This document shows, one piece after another, positions 17,825-27,561 of a stretch of DNA of 64,000 nucleotides (position 1 is the first letter of the stretch; each line of letters begins with the position of its first letter). The translations under genes were made by a program, and so were the position numbers. The stretch spans positions 248,001 through 312,000 of the forward strand of contig JADKFC010000006.1 in NCBI GenBank assembly GCA_016717655.1, written 5' to 3'. Below the pieces are notes generated by a model. It had not been told where the DNA came from. It worked only from the letters and a program-made list of their open reading frames with translations, and searched no databases. Source of the DNA: Saprospiraceae bacterium (lineage in GTDB: Bacteria; Bacteroidota; Bacteroidia; Chitinophagales; Saprospiraceae).

Positions 17825-18586
17825 TTAGAATATTAAAATATGTAATCTTAGATATTATTAAAAACAGATTGGTATTGGCTTACGCGATAATATTGGCTGT
17901 TTTGTCTTGGAGTCTGTTTAGTCTTGAAGATAACAGTGCAAAGGGTGTTTTATCCCTTACCAATGTAGTTTTATTATTGGTTCCACTCTTTTCTGTAATT
18001 TTTTCAACTATCTATTTATATAATTCCGCTGAATTTATCGAGCTTTTGGTTAGCCAACCTCTCAAACGAAAAGACATTTGGCTGGGTTTTTATACAGGTT
18101 TGTCACTGGCACTTGCTGCTGCTTTTATGATTGGAGCTGGTCTGCCTTTGCTTTTTTTTCGCTGAAATTGGAATGAGTTTGATCCTGATAACTACAGGGA
18201 TTACTCATTACTTTGTTTTTGTTTCGCTGGCGATGTTGGTGACTGTAATGACTCGAGATAAGGCCAGAGGTATTGGATTGGCCATTCTGGTATGGTTGTT
18301 TTTTGCTGTCTTATTTGATGGATTAATGTTGCTTTTAATGTTTCAGTTTTCTGACTATCCGATTGAGAAGACGATGATTGGCCTTACTTCTCTCAGTCCT
18401 ATTGATTTGGCTCGAATTATGATTCTCTTAGATTGGATGTATCCGCTTTAATGGGTTTTTACTGGTGCATTGTTTAGAGACTTTTGGGTCAAGAAGTGGA
18501 GAATTGATAACTATGTTTCTTTTGGTTTTATGGGCTGCAACTCCACTCTTGATTTCCGGTCTCGATTTAGAAAAAAGGATTTATAA
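17821..18586 (+). CDS. nosY: NosY, ABC transporter permease (several frameshifts)
   Basis: A membrane permease partner of NosF. The first frame (17821 to about 18150) has YVILDIIKNRLVLAYAIIL, SLFSLEDNSAKGVLSLTN and FIELLVSQPLKRKDIW, which are typical NosY motifs. The second (about 18150-18451) has LAMLVTVMTRDKARGIGLAI, LTSLSPIDLARIMILLD. The C-terminus is scattered over further frames (FTGALFRDF, then LVLWAATPLLIS and RFRKKDL, stop at 18584-18586). The reconstructed length is about 255 residues. At least three indels are needed, so the gene is unreadable as it stands although every family segment is present. It is the last gene of the operon and is followed at once by a terminator. Confidence 0.8.
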
Positions 18587-18587
18587 T

Positions 18588-18620
18588 AAAAAAGCCCCAT
18601 TTGAGTGAACGGGGCTTTTA
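18588..18620. terminator. Bidirectional terminator after nosY
   Basis: AAAAGCCCC and GGGGCTTTT form a perfect stem with a 12-base loop, A-rich on the left and T-rich on the right. It serves nosY on one strand and the fasciclin gene on the other. Confidence 0.85.
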
Positions 18621-18631
18621 TACACATCATA

Positions 18632-19178
18632 TTATTTAGAAGGAGGCAAAAGCACATCGTTGATGACGTGAATAATCCCATTTGAGGTGGGAATGGAAGC
18701 CACTATTTCAGATCCGTTTACCGTAATTTTTCCATCCTTTTTACCAATTGTTACATGACCACCTGCAACTTGTTCAAATTTTTGGCCATCCTGAGGTATT
18801 CGGCTTTGAGTACACCCACATAGGTATGATAGCCCAAAATATCTGTCAATGCATCTTTTTTATCTGGTTTTAATAAACCTTCAACGGTCCCTGCTGGCAA
18901 TTTTTCAAAAGCAGCATTTGTTGGAGCAAACACGGTGAAGGGTCCTGCATTGCTCAATGCATCTACTAAGCCCGCTGCTTGGACAGCAGTAACCAAGGTA
19001 CTGTGATCTTTACTTTTAACAGCAACTTGCACAATGTTGGGATTTGAAACATCATCTTTTACCCCAGATTGTCCAGTCATAGGTTGAGCTTCTGCACTCG
19101 GTTCTGCGGGGGCACTAGCATTGTTATTTCCACAGGAATGAAAAAGAGTAACATCAAAGAAAAAATGAAATACTTCAT
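18632..19178 (-). CDS. Fasciclin (FAS1) domain lipoprotein (frameshifted)
   Basis: A small secreted protein with one FAS1 domain: STLVTAVQAAGLVDALSNAGPFTVFAPTNAAFEKLP is the H1 box and ITVNGSEIVASIPTSNGIIHVINDVLLPP is the H2 box. The domain is preceded by a lipobox (LLFHSCGNNN) and an Ala/Pro/Glu-rich linker. One indel disrupts the signal peptide near 19140 and another near 18765 separates the H2 box from the rest. The natural start is ATG 19178 (MKYFIFSLMLL) and the stop is at 18632. FAS1 proteins mediate adhesion or small-molecule binding. Its position beside the nos operon recurs in denitrifying Bacteroidota by my recollection, but no role there is established. Confidence 0.82.
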
Positions 19179-19301
19179 TGTAGTAGGTTTTAAATTGGAA
19201 AAATGGTAACAGCACTATGCTGCTATTTTCACTTCAAATAAACACAATGTTAAAAACCTGAAATATGCGTAGAGTCATAAAATGAGTAGGGTCAATATTA
19301 G

Positions 19302-20535
19302 CTATGATTTAGATTGTGTTTTGATATACTGGGCCAGATTAATGATAATCAATGATAGCAATATGAGGCAAGAAACAGCAAATAGATAAAGATTAATGCC
19401 TGGAATAACGATGTAATCAAATGATGCTATGCCCTGAGCACCTAAGCCTGCCTCGTTTAGAAAGATGCCCAGGAGTAAAACGGCAAATCCGCTGATTGTC
19501 CATTGATTGTTTTTTAACCAATTTTGTCCTAAAAGCAGGGTAAGAAGTATAACTGATGTGGCAGCCAATAAGACAAGGTGGAGGTAGGCTATAACTACTG
19601 GCCTGAATCCAAATGCCAAGTGACTCAGAGCTGGTATAACAGAAGCCAATTGCATAGCGAATTTGATTCCATAAGCACTACCACCAAAAATACTTCCCCA
19701 TTTTACGATAGGTGGTAACTTTGGTAAAATGATAGGCTTTAGATTCCAGAATGAAAGTAGTAATAGAATAATTCCTATGCTTTGCAAAATAACAAATGCA
19801 ATTACAGTGAGATATAAGTAGGCTGGTAAATCCATCCACAAAATGGACAAACCAAATGCTGGAAACACACTTATACTCAGGAGTAAAAATGCACGATGGT
19901 CAGAGACCGTTACCTTAAATTGTGAGTAAAAGAAATATAATGTTGATCCTATAATACCAAACAGGAACCAGCCATTGTATTGAAAGTGTAAAAAAAAGTA
20001 AACCGAGGCCAGATAGGTGTGTTGATGGAAAGAATGAGTAGCCATCATATATGCCAACACAAAAGTACCAACGGACGAGATCGCCTGAAATATTAGTGCC
20101 ATGAGATACCACTTATAACCTGGTACCTCTGGGTTTATCATTTTTCGGTGTCCTGTAAATAAATACAAATAGGTATAAGAAACTAGGACACTAGCTGTAG
20201 AGAGTACTATTGAGAGCAAGTTATAACCACTGGTTGCGAAAGAAATCAGCATGCCACAGCTAAGCAAAAGCTGGATGTGAATCAATTTTTTAAAGCTTTT
20301 GAATGGATGCCACTCTCTTCTAAATAATGACTGATGAAAAGATAGAGCCCCAAGTTACCCATCCGCCAAAGGCAAAATGAGAATGTGCGTGTTGTAGGTG
20401 CTTTTGGTCAAAAAAGGGAAAGTCAAATCCAATCTTGTAACGCATGATCACTCCAATAAGGGCTACAACGCTTAGATTGATCAGGGCTATCTTGCTATAT
20501 TTTTGGTAAAAGGTTGATATAATTTCAGGTTTCAT
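19302..20535 (-). CDS. Polytopic membrane protein with HAHSHF motif, heme-copper oxidase subunit I-like or NnrS-like (frameshifted)
   Basis: An integral membrane protein of about 410 residues with roughly eleven helices. Near the N-terminus QHAHSHFAFGGWVT places three His in a membrane segment, as in heme-binding subunits. Further His occur in THSFHQHTY, HFQYNGW and LSHLAFGFRPVVIAYLHL. It lacks a complete subunit I signature, so it could be a divergent heme-copper oxidase relative or an NnrS-like protein. Two indels near 20290-20340 join three frames (GGWVT, then LYLFISHYLEESG, then LIHIQLLLSCG). The start MKPEIIST at 20535 comes 4 bases after the stop of the Crp/Fnr gene, so both are probably co-transcribed. 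Confidence 0.55.
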
Positions 20536-20539
20536 GAAT

Positions 20540-21145
20540 TTAGTAATAAAGTTTGCGGTTCCGAATTTCAATTTTATTCTCTGTTTCCATCCTCTTAAGA
20601 GTCCTAATGACAGTTTCGACTCTTAGACCTGTAAAATCTGCTATTTCTTGACGGGTCAGGCATATTTGGTTTTTTTGATTTTCTAAACATTCCATATTGG
20701 CTTTGAATTTATCTAGAATAAATCCTATTCTAATTTCAGGTGCCTGGCCAGTGAGCATCATGTTTGTTTTGGTTTTCTCATAAGCTCGGTTTGCAAGGAG
20801 TAAATTCAACTGATGACACATAGAGCTATTTTCAAGCAGCATTTTTTCAAATGAATCTTTCGTCAACCTAATGATTTGACTATCTGTTATGACATGTGCA
20901 GTAGCAGGGGAGAGCGCATTGATCACAAGCGGAGGTTCTCCAAAACACTGGCCATCTGTAAATATCCCCTGGGTAAATGTTCTGCCATCCTCGCCATGAC
21001 TAATCATTTTTAAGCATCCAGTATCTATTTGATGAAAATATCTCGGAATGGTGTCTTCTTTGAAAACAATATCCCCCTTCGAATAGAATTTGATTTGTGC
21101 ACCATAGTCTTGCAAAATTTCAGACGATAATCCTTTTTGACCCAT
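20540..21145 (-). CDS. Crp/Fnr family transcriptional regulator
   Basis: A regulator of 201 residues. The N-terminal cyclic-nucleotide-binding-like beta roll holds KFYSKGDIVFKEDTIPRYFHQIDTG and FGEPPLVINALSPATAHVI. A long dimer helix follows (LLLANRAYEKTKTNMM), then a winged helix with LTRQEIADFTGLRVETVIRTLKRME as recognition unit. The N-terminal Cys cluster of Fnr is absent, so it is not an iron-sulfur oxygen sensor of the Fnr kind. Dnr/FixK-like or other effectors are possible. It lies two genes from the nos operon, whose promoter has a dyad of the right geometry, so control of nos genes is a good guess. The frame is intact. Confidence 0.87.
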   Translation of the reverse strand: MGQKGLSSEILQDYGAQIKFYSKGDIVFKEDTIPRYFHQIDTGCLKMISHGEDGRTFTQGIFTDGQCFGEPPLVINALSPATAHVITDSQIIRLTKDSFEKMLLENSSMCHQLNLLLANRAYEKTKTNMMLTGQAPEIRIGFILDKFKANMECLENQKNQICLTRQEIADFTGLRVETVIRTLKRMETENKIEIRNRKLYY

Positions 21146-21261
21146 CCTGATTGAATATGAGGTGAATTGATTGAGATGCTAATTTACTATTAATTAGACC
21201 AAATACAAATAGTAGAATAGGGTGATATCTGTCATGAATTGGTCAGAGGTCAATCATAGGC

Positions 21262-21298
21262 AAAAAAAAGCCCCGCAATATAAAATTGGGGCTTTTTT
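21262..21298. terminator. Terminator after valS
   Basis: AAAAAAAGCCCC and GGGGCTTTTTT form a stem with a 13-base loop. It abuts the valS stop codon, which overlaps the T tract. Confidence 0.85.
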
Positions 21299-23950
21299 AT
21301 CTGTTTTGGAACATGTATTTCATTGCTTCCAGCTTGCCACTTTCATTGATCAGGAGCTGAATCCTGTCCTTGCCATCATTCAGTTTTTTCTTTTCTCTGT
21401 CTATGACTTCTGCAGGAGCGCCACTTACAAATTTTTCGTTTTCCAGCTTTTTCTCGATAGAAGTAACAAAGCCCTGTTGATGTTTGAGCTCTTTTTGTTT
21501 TTCATCAATTTCTTTGTCAATATCAATGGCAATGTCAACTCCGGCAGTATAATTTTCTGCGTCTGTGATAAAGCTGATACCAGAAACATTTTCATCTTCA
21601 GACAATTCAAAAAGCGACAAATTGGCCATCTTGCAGCAAATGTCTACGTAGCCTGCTTGTGCGAAATGAGCGGTGGTCTTGGCCGTTTTTTACCCGTTAA
21701 AGGCAAGCTGTCTTTGGATTTTATTCCATTTTGCTCCTCAGTTCTCTTACCTGTGTTATTAATTTTTTCCCATGTTCTACTGCTTCCAGTACTTCAGTAT
21801 TGATATCCTCCCTGGCAGGAAAATCACAAGATACAATCCCCTTTCTGACCATCATTGAGTTGATGCCAGATTTCTTCTGTAATGAAAGGCATGTAAGGAT
21901 GCAACAAACTACAGATGGAAGAGAACAATTCTATGGTTTTGGAAAGGGTGGCAGCTGCTATTTTTTCGTCCTGACCGGGCTTGATCATTTCAAGATACCA
22001 CGAACAGAAGTCATCCCATATAAACGAATAGATGGTCATCAGGGCTTCCGACAAACGGTAAGCGGTAAAGTTTTCTTCCACTTCTTTTACCACACTGTTG
22101 AATTTGGCTTCCAACCATAAAATGGCTAGTATTTCCATATCACTCATTGCAAGGTCTCCATCAGCCTCCCAGCCCTTGATAAGTCGCATGGCGTTCCACA
22201 GCTTGTTGCAAAAGTTTCTGCCTTGTTCAACCAATTTTTCATCAAACAACAAGTCTCCACCTGCAGGTGAGCAACTTAGCATGCCGAATCTAACACCATC
22301 TGCCCCAAAGTCTTCAATCAATTTGAGGGCATCCGGCGAGTTGCCCAGCTGTTTGCTCATCTTTCTCCTTTGTTTGTCTCTCACCATACCGGTAAAGTAA
22401 ACATGGTCAAAAGGTTTTTTGCCGGTCCACTCATAGCCGGCCATTGCCATACGTGCTACCCACAAAAAGATGATGTCCCAACCGGTAACCAGTACATTGG
22501 TAGGGTAGTAGTAATTGAGTTCATCTTTGTCATGAAAGCCATTAAAAACAGATATGGGCCAAAGCCAACTTGAAAACCATGTATCCAGTACATCTTCATC
22601 TTGTCTGAGGTCTGATGCCTGTAAGGCTGCATTCCCGGTCCTTTCTCTTGCCTGTTCCAATGCTTCTGCCTCGGTTTCTGCCACAAAGGTTTCGTCGTTG
22701 TAATACCACGCAGGTACTCTATGACCCCACCATAGCTGTCTTGAAATACACCAGTCACGGATGTTTTCCATCCAGTGTCTGTAGAGGTTTTTTTGATTTT
22801 TGGGAAAAAACTCTATTTCATCACTTTCTACTGCCTGCAAGGCCGGACCTGCCAAAGCTTTCATGTCAACATACCATTGCAATGACAATCGAGGTTCCAC
22901 TACCGCATTGGTACGTTCTGATCTGCCTACATTGTTTTTGTAATCTTCAATTTTTTCTATAAAACCAGCTGCTTCCAAATCGGCAGCAAATTTTTTACGC
23001 ACCACAAATCTGTCTTCACCTGATAAACACTCAGCTTCTGCACTCATAGTGCCGTCATCATTAAATACATCGACAGTGGCCAGGCCATGTTTGGCCCCCA
23101 GATCGAAGTCATTGACATCGTGCGCAGGAGTTACCTTAAGCGCTCCGGTCCCAAAATCCATGGCTACGTATTCATCAAATATCACCGGCACTACCCGTCC
23201 TATAAGGGGTACAATTACCTTTTTACCAACCAGGTGGCGATATCGTTCGTCATCAGGGTGGACCGCTACTCCGGTGTCTCCAGGTATGGTCTCTGGCCTG
23301 GTGGTGGCAATTACGATATAATCATTACTGCCTTCTATCTGGTATTTGACATGAAACAAACGGGAGTTTTCCAGACCATAAATTACCTCTTCGTTGGAAA
23401 GTACGGTCTTGGCCTCCGGATCCCAGTTGACCATTCGTTTCCTGCGGTAGAGCTTTCCTTTTTGATAGAGGTCAACAAATATTTTATACACCGCATCAGA
23501 CCTTACCTCATCCATGGTGAAGGCGGTTCGGTCCCAGTCACACGATGCTCCCAGTTTTTGCAATTGCTGAAGGATGATACCTCCATACTCCTCTTTCCAT
23601 TCCCAAGCATAGGCAAGAAATTCATCTCGGCTGAGGTCAGACTTTTTGATTCCTCTATCCCGCAACATTTTTACCACCTTGGCCTCTGTAGCAATAGAGG
23701 CGTGGTCAGTACCGGGCACCCAACATGCATTTTTTCCCTGCATTCTTGCCTTTCTGATCAATACATCCTGAATGGTATTGTTGAGCATGTGTCCCATGTG
23801 TAAAACACCGGTGACATTGGGCGGAGGAATTACAATGCTAAATGCCTCCCGGTGATCGGGCTTGCTGGCAAAATATTTTTGGTCCATCCAGTGTTGGTAC
23901 CATTTGGCTTCTATCTCTGATGGACTGTACCTGGCTGATATTTCTGTCAT
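21297..23950 (-). CDS. valS: Valyl-tRNA synthetase (frameshifted near the C-terminus)
   Basis: A class I aminoacyl-tRNA synthetase. ValS motifs are present: PPPNVTGVLHMGHMLNNT (HIGH box), the editing-domain TTRPETIPGDTGVAVHP, WCISRQLWWGHRVPAW, and RRKMSKQLGNSPD (KMSKS box as KMSKQ). The main frame runs from 23950 to about 21830 (708 residues). The C-terminal coiled-coil arm is in another frame ending at 21297 (EIDEKQKELKHQQGFVTSIEKKLENEKF and FVSGAPAEVIDREKKKLND). The break lies between about 21830 and 21630 and involves more than one base change. The gene is essential in bacteria, which argues that the damage is a sequence error. Full length is about 880 residues. Confidence 0.95.
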
Positions 23951-24019
23951 TTATCTTTAGTTTTGTATGCTCAAGCTGATTGATGTTAGATCCTGATCAG
24001 CTCAACAGGCTCTTGATCT

Positions 24020-25107
24020 TTAAATCTTGTCGAAGTATTTAAAACTCTGTCCCGCTTTGATGCTGAGCAAAGATTCATAAATCAACTTGATTACATTGGT
24101 AATGTCTTCTTTGTGTGCCATTTCCACAGTGGTGTATATATAGCGCAGTGGCAGGAGATCAACACCGAGGGTATACCACCGCCGGTATAGGCAAAGGCAT
24201 CGGTATCTGTACCCGTGCTCCTGCTGGATGCCGATAATTGAACCGGTATCTTTTTGGCATCGGCCACTTCTCTTACCTGGCGCAACAGCTTGTTGTGGAC
24301 TGCAGGTGCAAAGGTCAAAACAGGACCCTTGCCGCAAGCTAGATCACCTTCTTTGCGGGTGGTAACCAGTGGGGTGTTGGTGTCATGACAAACATCGGTG
24401 ACAATGGCAACATCCGGCTGAATGGTATTGGCAATCATTTCTGCCCCTCTTAGTCCAATTTCTTCCTGAACCGAATTGACAATGTAAAGGGTGTAAGGCA
24501 ACTTTTTTTTGTTTTCTTTCAACAATCTGGCAACCTCTGCAATGCAAAATCCGCCCATCCTGTTGTCGAGCGCTCTTCCGGTATAATAGGTATTGTTGAT
24601 CATGGTAAGCCCGTCATCAAAGGTGATGACACAGCCGGGATGGATGCCCATGGCTTCCACTTCTTTTTTATCTGCCGCACCTACATCGATAAAGATATTG
24701 TCCATGTTGGGTGTAATATCCGCCTCTTTTCCATTTCTGGTATGAATGGCAGGCCAACCAAAAACTCCTTTTACCGGACCCTTGTCTGTATGGATGGTAA
24801 CCCTCATGGATGGAGCAATCAAATGATCACTTCCCCCATTTCTGATGACTGAGATGAATCCTTTGTCGGAAATGTAGTTGACAAACCATGATATTTCATC
24901 GGCATGACCTTCAATTACTACCTTGTATTTTTTACCAGGATTGATCACTGCATAGGCGGTACCGTAGTTGTCCAAATGCCACTCGTCGATATAGGGTTTT
25001 AGGTAGCGCAGCCATATTTTTTGCCCCTCCCATTCAAAGCCGGTTGGAGAAGTATTGTTGAGATACTCGTATAGAAAGGTTTCAGATTTTTTGTTGAAAA
25101 AAGTCAT
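24020..25107 (-). CDS. M42 family metallopeptidase (frameshifted at the C-terminus)
   Basis: A cobalt/zinc aminopeptidase of the M42 (FrvX/PepA-like) family. Seen are NNTSPTGFEWEGQ near the N-terminus, VVIEGHADEISW (first metal His and Asp), YYTGRALDNRMGG (bridging Asp), VNSVQEEIGLRGAEM (catalytic and metal Glu) and AIVTDVCHDT. The main frame stops at 24091. A one-base slip near 24160, in ISCHCAIYTP against LPLRYIYTTVEM, restores the last metal-ligand region (YIYTTVEMAHKEDI, His after TVEM) and ends at 24020. I prefer the start at 25107 (MTFFNKKS) over 25128. About 360 residues. The gene degrades peptides in the cytoplasm. Confidence 0.87.
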
Positions 25108-25257
25108 GCTTTTGGAAAATTTGCGCAAATATCGGTTTTTTTGGTCGTTTGACCAATAATATTTTGCAATATGAACAAAATCAGCGGTTTATTGTGCCAA
25201 ATTTAATTTGGAAAATATCGGTTTTTTGATTTTTTATTGGGTTAAAAGCAACTTGCC

Positions 25258-25881
25258 TTAGCCCCAGTTCTGTGGATCTACCCGCCATTCAATGAGCATT
25301 CTTACATCAGATTCCTGAATATACTGTTTGTTTTTTGCCACCTGAATCAAGGTATCATAGTTGGTGATGGTCTTATAATCGGCGCCGTGGCTTGCAAAAT
25401 TTTGGCGGGCCAAATCAAAGCCATAGTCAAAAATGGCCAGTACACCCACTACATTTTTGCCTTCTTCCTTGAGTACATCAACCGCCTGCAGGGAACTGCC
25501 ACCGGTAGAAATCAGGTCCTCGACAACCAGGATGTTGTCAAATCTGTTGAGATCACCTTCAATTTTATTTTTTCTGCCATGGGATTTTGCTTCTGCCCTA
25601 ACATAGGCAAAGGGGAGATCCAAAACATCAGCCAGAAGTGCTCCATGGGCAATTCCGGCAGTGGCAACGCCTGCTATGGCATCAAAAGCAGTGAATTTTT
25701 CACTCAACTCTGCCAGGCCCTTTTTAACGAGATTGCGCACCTCAGGATAGGATAGACTTATCCTGTTGTCACAATAGATAGGAGACTTGATACCACTGGC
25801 CCATATAAACGGACTTTGGGGGCTGAGTTTAATTGCGTTAATTTGTAATAATTTTTCACATAATAATTGACTAGTATCCAT
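25258..25881 (-). CDS. pyrE: Orotate phosphoribosyltransferase
   Basis: PyrE joins orotate and PRPP to form OMP in pyrimidine synthesis. The 207-residue protein carries FIWASGIKSPIYCDNR, the family's substrate loop, AIAGVATAGIAHGALLAD, VRAEAKSHGRKNKIEGD (flexible catalytic loop) and ILVVEDLISTGGSS, the 13-residue PRPP-binding motif. Length and frame are normal. It is divergent from the Nudix gene, whose start lies only 13 bases away, so the two promoters must be within or very near each other's coding ends. Confidence 0.95.
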   Translation of the reverse strand: MDTSQLLCEKLLQINAIKLSPQSPFIWASGIKSPIYCDNRISLSYPEVRNLVKKGLAELSEKFTAFDAIAGVATAGIAHGALLADVLDLPFAYVRAEAKSHGRKNKIEGDLNRFDNILVVEDLISTGGSSLQAVDVLKEEGKNVVGVLAIFDYGFDLARQNFASHGADYKTITNYDTLIQVAKNKQYIQESDVRMLIEWRVDPQNWG

Positions 25882-25894
25882 AGTTTTAGTTTCA

Positions 25895-26535
25895 ATGAGT
25901 CATCTACAAAGTTACAAAATTTACATCAATGAGGTCAAAGTATTGCTCATAGACAGTGCCGACCTTCATCACTATCCGGCCCATGATGATACCATGGTGG
26001 CCTTATATCTGGGCAAGGTGAAACACCTTTTCAACTATATCGATCTGTGTGAAAAAGCCCCAAAAATCAAATCCCTCATCATCCATTATGAAAATTTCAG
26101 GGAACTGAAAAAGGACTTTTTGTCGATTTTTGAAGTCAATGAAGCAGGTGGTGGCTTGATACGCAATGAGCTGGGCGAATATCTTTTTATTTTCAGAAGA
26201 GGATTCTGGGACCTGCCAAAGGGCAAGATCGAGGAAGGAGAAACTAAAAAAGAAGCCGCTATCAGAGAAGTCATTGAAGAAACGGGTTTGAAAGAGGTTG
26301 AAATAGTGGAAAAGCTGGCGGTGACCAAACATACTTTTCGCAACCGGCTGGGCAAACGAATCATCAAAAAATCGCATTGGTATTTGATGGTCTCCAAAAA
26401 CAAGACCTCATCCCACAAACATCTGAAGACATTGAACAGGCTGTTTGGCTGACCATTGAAACTTTCAGACAAGATTGCCATCCGGTTTATGCCAATATCC
26501 TGGATGTGATTGATGCATTGGACGACAGCCATTAA
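25895..26535 (+). CDS. Nudix hydrolase (frameshifted near the C-terminus)
   Basis: About 213 residues. An N-terminal 90-residue extension precedes a Nudix domain with the box GKIEEGETKKEAAIREVIEETGLKE (GX5EX7REUXEEXGU), preceded by RRGFWDLPKG. The frame stops early at 26450. A one-base slip in the A run at about 26400 opens DLIPQTSEDIEQAVWLTIETF and NILDVIDAL, which completes the fold and ends at 26535. Nudix enzymes hydrolyse nucleoside diphosphates linked to another group; the substrate cannot be told here. The N-terminal extension looks like others in Bacteroidota. Confidence 0.82.
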
Positions 26536-26625
26536 CGGTTTTAACTTTTCTTTAAATTTTGACCGTTAAACGATTGTTCTATGCTCTGGTCAAACCATCA
26601 TTATTTTGAAAATCAAATTTGCAAT

Positions 26626-27513
26626 ATGAAAACACCTATTTTAACTTTCACTGCACTGGTAATACTTTCTACAGGATTACTGGCCCAGGGCAGCTCCGGC
26701 ATCGATTCTACCGGCTTACCTGGTGATCAATTCAGCCTTCAGGGGGCGCTGCAGCTTTTTAAGGAAGCCGCTTCACCGGAAGCTTTTGAAACAGCACTCA
26801 ACAATGAAAACAACCATGTCAATAATCTCGACCTCAACGAAGATGGCGACATTGACTACATCAGGGTTGAAGATAAGATGGAAGGAGATGTCCATGTTTT
26901 TATCCTCCAGGCCACCTTGGGTGATAAAGACGTTCAGGACATTGCCACCATCGAGATTGAAAAGACCGGTAAAGAGGAAGCCATGCTTCAAATTATTGGC
27001 GATGAAGATATTTATGGAGAAGAGGTCATTGTAGAGCCCACAGAGCAGCCTGAAGAAAAGTCAAGCGGACGTGGACCCTCTGTACAAGTAGATGACCACC
27101 TCGCTGTCTTTGTCAATGTTTGGGTCTGGCCATCAGTCAGATTTGTATATGCTCCGGTTTATCGCCCATGGGTGAGTCCGTTCCGCTGGAGGGTTTACCC
27201 AGTTGGTTGGAGGCCTTGGAGACCCCTTGGATGGAGGGTATTTCATCCTTTTCATGTAGGGTTTCACAGACACTATGCTGTAGTACACACGCACAGAACC
27301 ATCCATGCCCGCGCGGTCTACAGACCTCATCGCACCACATCGGTAACGGTCAAAACAAGGCATTCTGCCAAAGTAGGAAACTATAGAGTGACCAGAACCA
27401 AAACCACCCACACCGGGCCAAGGGGTAATACTACAACCCGAAAAACGACCACCGTCAAAAAGAACGGTAAAATGCAGGGACGTTCTACCACAGTAAGAAA
27501 AGGTAAAAACTAA
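26626..27513 (+). CDS. Secreted protein with acidic N-half and Arg/His-rich C-half, unknown function
   Basis: A 295-residue protein with a clear signal peptide (MKTPILTFTALVILSTGLLAQG). Residues 40-150 are acidic, with a DLNEDGDIDYIRVED EF-hand-like loop. Residues 185-230 are rich in Trp, Arg and Pro (YRPWVSPFRWRVYPVGWRPW), then His (FHPFHVGFHRHYAVVHTHRTIHARAVYRPHR). The last 60 residues are Thr/Lys/Arg-rich. I do not recognise a named family, but relatives with this charge split occur in Bacteroidota. The tail could bind polyanions or metals (inference). The upstream ATG at 26581 would add an unlikely N-terminus. The gene has its own terminator. Confidence 0.7.
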   Translation: MKTPILTFTALVILSTGLLAQGSSGIDSTGLPGDQFSLQGALQLFKEAASPEAFETALNNENNHVNNLDLNEDGDIDYIRVEDKMEGDVHVFILQATLGDKDVQDIATIEIEKTGKEEAMLQIIGDEDIYGEEVIVEPTEQPEEKSSGRGPSVQVDDHLAVFVNVWVWPSVRFVYAPVYRPWVSPFRWRVYPVGWRPWRPLGWRVFHPFHVGFHRHYAVVHTHRTIHARAVYRPHRTTSVTVKTRHSAKVGNYRVTRTKTTHTGPRGNTTTRKTTTVKKNGKMQGRSTTVRKGKN

Positions 27514-27516
27514 AAT

Positions 27517-27548
27517 AAAAAAGGGGAAGTAAATCTTCCCCTTTTTTA
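27517..27548. terminator. Terminator between convergent genes
   Basis: AAAAGGGGAAG, five-base loop, CTTCCCCTTTTTT. A strong symmetrical stem that can serve the secreted protein gene and the symporter gene. Confidence 0.85.
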
Positions 27549-27561
27549 TTGTTTGGCTGCT

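Noticed and set aside
20540..21145. Iron-sulfur Fnr oxygen sensor
   Set aside because: The N-terminal Cys cluster required for the 4Fe-4S centre is missing.
21222..21803. Plus-strand ORF of 193 codons opposite valS
   Set aside because: It is a shadow of the valS C-terminal arm; it also runs through the valS terminator.
23087..23803. Long plus-strand ORF opposite valS
   Set aside because: Antisense shadow of the editing domain; no recognisable motif and valS covers the region fully.
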